The notes beneath the pieces were generated by a model. It searched no databases, was not told the origin of the DNA, and saw nothing but the letters and a program-made list of their open reading frames with translations. From Nemania diffusa (taxonomy: Eukaryota; Ascomycota; Sordariomycetes; Xylariales; Xylariaceae): DNA of 64,000 bases. The translations under genes were made by a program, and so were the position numbers. Each line of letters opens with the position of its first letter. Within the stretch, counting starts at the first letter, position 1. This document shows, piece after piece, positions 59,981 through 64,000 of this stretch. Location of the stretch: positions 2,976,001-3,040,000 of the forward strand of contig JBBPUQ010000004.1 in the NCBI GenBank assembly GCA_038501195.1, given 5' to 3'.

Positions 59981-61210
59981 CTCGAGATAGGTGACCTGTG
60001 ATAGACCTATAAGTTACGTAGTCCCTCTTCAAACTACGAGGAGGCGGGGGGCCGAGCACACTATTTGACTCAATGGTATAAAATGAGACGCGAGATTGAT
60101 GTGAAATATGACAGACACAGATAACGACTAGATAGCGATCCGGAAAGCCCGATTCACATCATGCATCATGCCTTGTACCAGCAGCATAACGGCCTAACGT
60201 TGCAACACCTTACTACGTGCTAGCAGCATAGAAGCTATCCCTAGAGGCCTGAGCCAATGAGAAGTCTCCTAGGCTCACTACATTGCTCGATTAGGTAGAC
60301 TTTAACACCTATTAACCTATAGCTGCTGCGGGAGGTAGCTATTATAGGTTAGCTGGATAGCTCCCTATATCTGGGGAATAATTGCTACCCGCCATTCGTG
60401 GAGCGCACGAGCATCATATACCAGGAAAGGTACTTAGAGAAAGGAGACATGCCGAATACACTCATTCTATTATGTCTTCAATAGAGTGTGTTTAGTGAAC
60501 ACTTAAGTCTACGAAAATAACGCCAGTAAAAAACTTCTCTAGAAACAAGACTTGGAGTGCCCTTTATCCTCGACGGCCACCAATGGCCTAGCTTGGCGCT
60601 GAGAATGATATATAGACAGAAGGTTATACATGGAATTAGTTCATCATGAGTAGTTCTCGATAACGCGCATGCGTGGTACTTCGTACGTACCTAACCTTAG
60701 GCGATCTAGTATGATATAATAGCCAGAGCTATAATCCAAGGCCCAATTCTTTGTTCCTTCTCTAGCCGAAATCCCCATAATTCACTCCGCCGGAATCAAC
60801 GCTCCTCGGCGTGGAGGGCCGGTTATTCGGGGCACTTGGGAGTAGATAGTGTACGACCGACCGACCGACGGCGTAAAACCCCATATCCCGCGTCATTGGA
60901 GCCCGTCTATCTTTGTCCGATATAGGGGATTGTGACGACATCTATACTTACCCCGCTTATAATAAGTATATATCAATCCGTTGATTCCTCTTAGATTGTC
61001 TTCGCTCTTGGACTTTTAAACACCATAGTTCTAGACAGTCCTGACTATTCGCAACAACACTATACGCAAGAATATAACGCATCGTGAGCCTCGCTACTAG
61101 AGCTAACCCCCTTTATCACCGAGACCAAAAGGAGATCTCACTGACTTCCAGCTTTCGTAGTACATCTATCTCGGTACGCGCCGTCGAAGGCCAGAACTAC
61201 CTTGAAGACC
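59981..61210. other. Divergent intergenic region between the FAD oxidase and THI4
   Basis: About 1.2 kb that should hold both promoters. An AT-rich TATAATAAGTATATA stretch near 60958-60973 could be the THI4 TATA region. A short hairpin, TAACCTATA ... TATAGGTTA, lies at about 60315-60352. No gene is supported. Confidence 0.5.
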
Positions 61211-61264
61211 ATGGCCCTCGACGGGTTATCCAGTGAAGGGCCATCTCACGATGGCCTCATATGA
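61211..61264 (+). CDS. Short upstream ORF in the THI4 leader
   Basis: ATG at 61211 opens a 17-codon frame ending in TGA at 61262-61264, upstream of the predicted 5'-UTR intron donor (61287), so it would be kept in both spliced and unspliced mRNA if transcription starts upstream. The sequence includes a GGCCATC/GATGGCC hairpin. Its translation is an inference. Confidence 0.35.
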   Translation: MALDGLSSEGPSHDGLI

Positions 61265-61286
61265 CGAGTATCAACATTGTCATCAG

Positions 61287-62596
<1,310 letters not shown>

Positions 62597-64000
62597 GGTG
62601 TTGGTGTTTCTGGGTGGTAGATGGAGGACATACATGACGAGTGAAGCATACAATACTACAGGTATACGTGAAGCTGGTGTCTCGAACAAACAAGTCGCTC
62701 TTTTCCCCAGATTTTTTTCCCCAGATTGTTAATGAATTGTTACTCTCACTTCAAAAAGGAAGTTAGCAATCTATATTTAAATTTGATCCACATCCTCTGT
62801 CTTCTCTGTCCGGACTTTTCATGTATGTGTTGAACAGCCAATATCAAGGTCTTAATCAAGATTAAGGATTTTGGAGTTGGGAATTGAGATCTTCATATTG
62901 GACACAACATCCATTAAACTACGAAGCTAAAAGTAACAAATGTAACTCGTTGATCGCTACGTAGGTATCCATAGCCTAATAATTTCTTATAAGGTTTAGA
63001 ATTCGCTTCCTCGACCACTGCAGCCTTCTTAGCAATGGCGTGGCATCAGATTACCCTTGGATTAGCGCCAGTCGTGGCCACTACATAGACTAGCTCCTCG
63101 ACAAGCACGACAGTTTCGAGTTCATCGGTGCCAGACTATACAGAAATACGACGAAGATAAGCGCTAGGTTGCAGGCTCGTCGGCCGACCATCTAGGCAAC
63201 TAACTAAGCTAGCACCCGAGCCCGCCTAGACCACCTAAGTAGGTGGTTCTACGGGCCTACAGGGCCTACCACACAACTTCTACACTACAACGCACACTTC
63301 TCGAGACACAATCGCAGCAATTACGAGACTGTTTTTACCTGCCCACCTCTTTCTTAACTAGCAGAAAGAGATGGCTTGAAAGCTAGAATAGCAGGTTGTG
63401 TTTTTTAGTTTTTGCTTTTAGTTTGGGCTGTTTTAGGCTAGTCTATGAGGCCTTATTGCTCTAGTTGCGAAGACATACCGCGATAGCTGTAGTTTCTACG
63501 CCCAGCTATCGACTTATCTGCGACTCGTAGATTAGCCTATTACACTCACGCTCCCCCAATACAAGTTCTATCTACTGCGATTATAGTGCTCTGGAGTGTG
63601 CTGTAGATGGTTAATATACAATTCGGATATGTTTTAGAACCAAAGTAGCTCAGGGTTCTAGGCTCATACTTGCCTTGGATATACCACCTCTCCTTCGCGC
63701 AGAACTACCTTGTGTTAAGAGTTATATGTGTTGTTATTAGTCCTTGACACGTCAATGAAGATAATAGCACGCCTATAATTCGTCTTGCTTAACTTTCCAC
63801 ATATCTCCAGCTTATTAGACGAGGTGACGTTGTCTAGAAAGTTAAAAGCAGCGATTTTAAGGTTAACTTCTATGCTAGCCCAACCCTTCGTTAGGACGTA
63901 GGTTTTTTTAATTATCTTTACGGTCCGAAATTAATAACTAGCATCATGAAGTCTGATTGATTGTTAGAGCTGAAAAATAGTAAAATTGTTGGAACTATAT
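62597..64000. other. Intergenic region to the right edge
   Basis: The THI4 3' region, then AT-rich DNA. Several stretches (for example minus strand 63715-63930, 71 sense codons without a Met) are open but show no motif I recognise. The area could hold decayed repeats, but nothing can be assigned. Confidence 0.5.

Noticed and set aside
63715..63930. 71-codon open stretch on the minus strand near the right edge
   Set aside because: No start codon and no recognisable motif; AT-rich sequence makes it uninformative.

Overview
The window looks like nuclear DNA of a filamentous ascomycete (Pezizomycotina, probably a Sordariomycete). The grounds are short introns (about 50-170 bp) with GTAAGT/GTATGT/GTGAGT donors and CTAAC-type branch sites, long gene-poor stretches full of the tetramer TAGG/CCTA, and typical fungal gene families: an AA9 LPMO, DUF4246, 2EXR, a Goodbye-type STAND receptor, and THI4 with an intronic TPP riboswitch. 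The species was not determined.

Layout. 1-3049 (-): 5' two thirds of a CDC25-type Ras GEF whose catalytic domain runs off the left edge. 3050-12840: almost 10 kb with no convincing gene. 12841-14265 (-): secreted endonuclease/exonuclease/phosphatase-fold enzyme with a jacalin-like lectin tail. 14266-20037: gene-free, with a strong G-quadruplex motif. 20038-20982 (-): AA9 lytic polysaccharide monooxygenase. 21703-22344 (-): unassigned Cys/His-rich small protein. 22723-24884 (-): DUF4246 protein. 25370-27571 (-): Eme1/Mms4 subunit of the Mus81 structure-specific endonuclease. 27572-31533: gene-free, with a palindromic MITE-like element. 31534-32151 (+): small secreted, probably GPI-anchored protein. 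32152-39069: gene-free. 39070-44618 (+): 1764-residue kinesin of the kinesin-4 type. 45746-46432 (+): 2EXR-type protein with polyglutamine. 46433-49854: gene-free, with a clear TA-flanked MITE and a reverse-transcriptase relic. 49855-50256 (+): small two-TM protein. 52832-58022 (+): 1592-residue STAND/NLR-like protein (Goodbye, NTPase, TPR-like repeats, ZZ-like zinc finger). 58314-59980 (-): FAD-linked oxidase, convergent with the NLR. 61566-62596 (+): THI4 thiazole synthase with a TPP riboswitch (61306-61490) inside a predicted 5'-UTR intron. 62597-64000: no supported gene.

The genes do not form an obvious biosynthetic cluster. They mix housekeeping functions (Ras signalling, recombination, microtubule transport, thiamine synthesis) with accessory secreted or recognition functions (LPMO, EEP-lectin, GPI protein, NLR, FAD oxidase) that sit next to repeat-rich islands. 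The strongest observations are the THI4 riboswitch with its long folded P3 arm and overlapping uORF, the Goodbye-NTPase-TPR-ZZ receptor, and the intact-looking MITE at 47114-47342. No tRNA, rRNA or CRISPR array was recognised. All exon boundaries are my own reading of splice signals and frame continuity, not transcript evidence.
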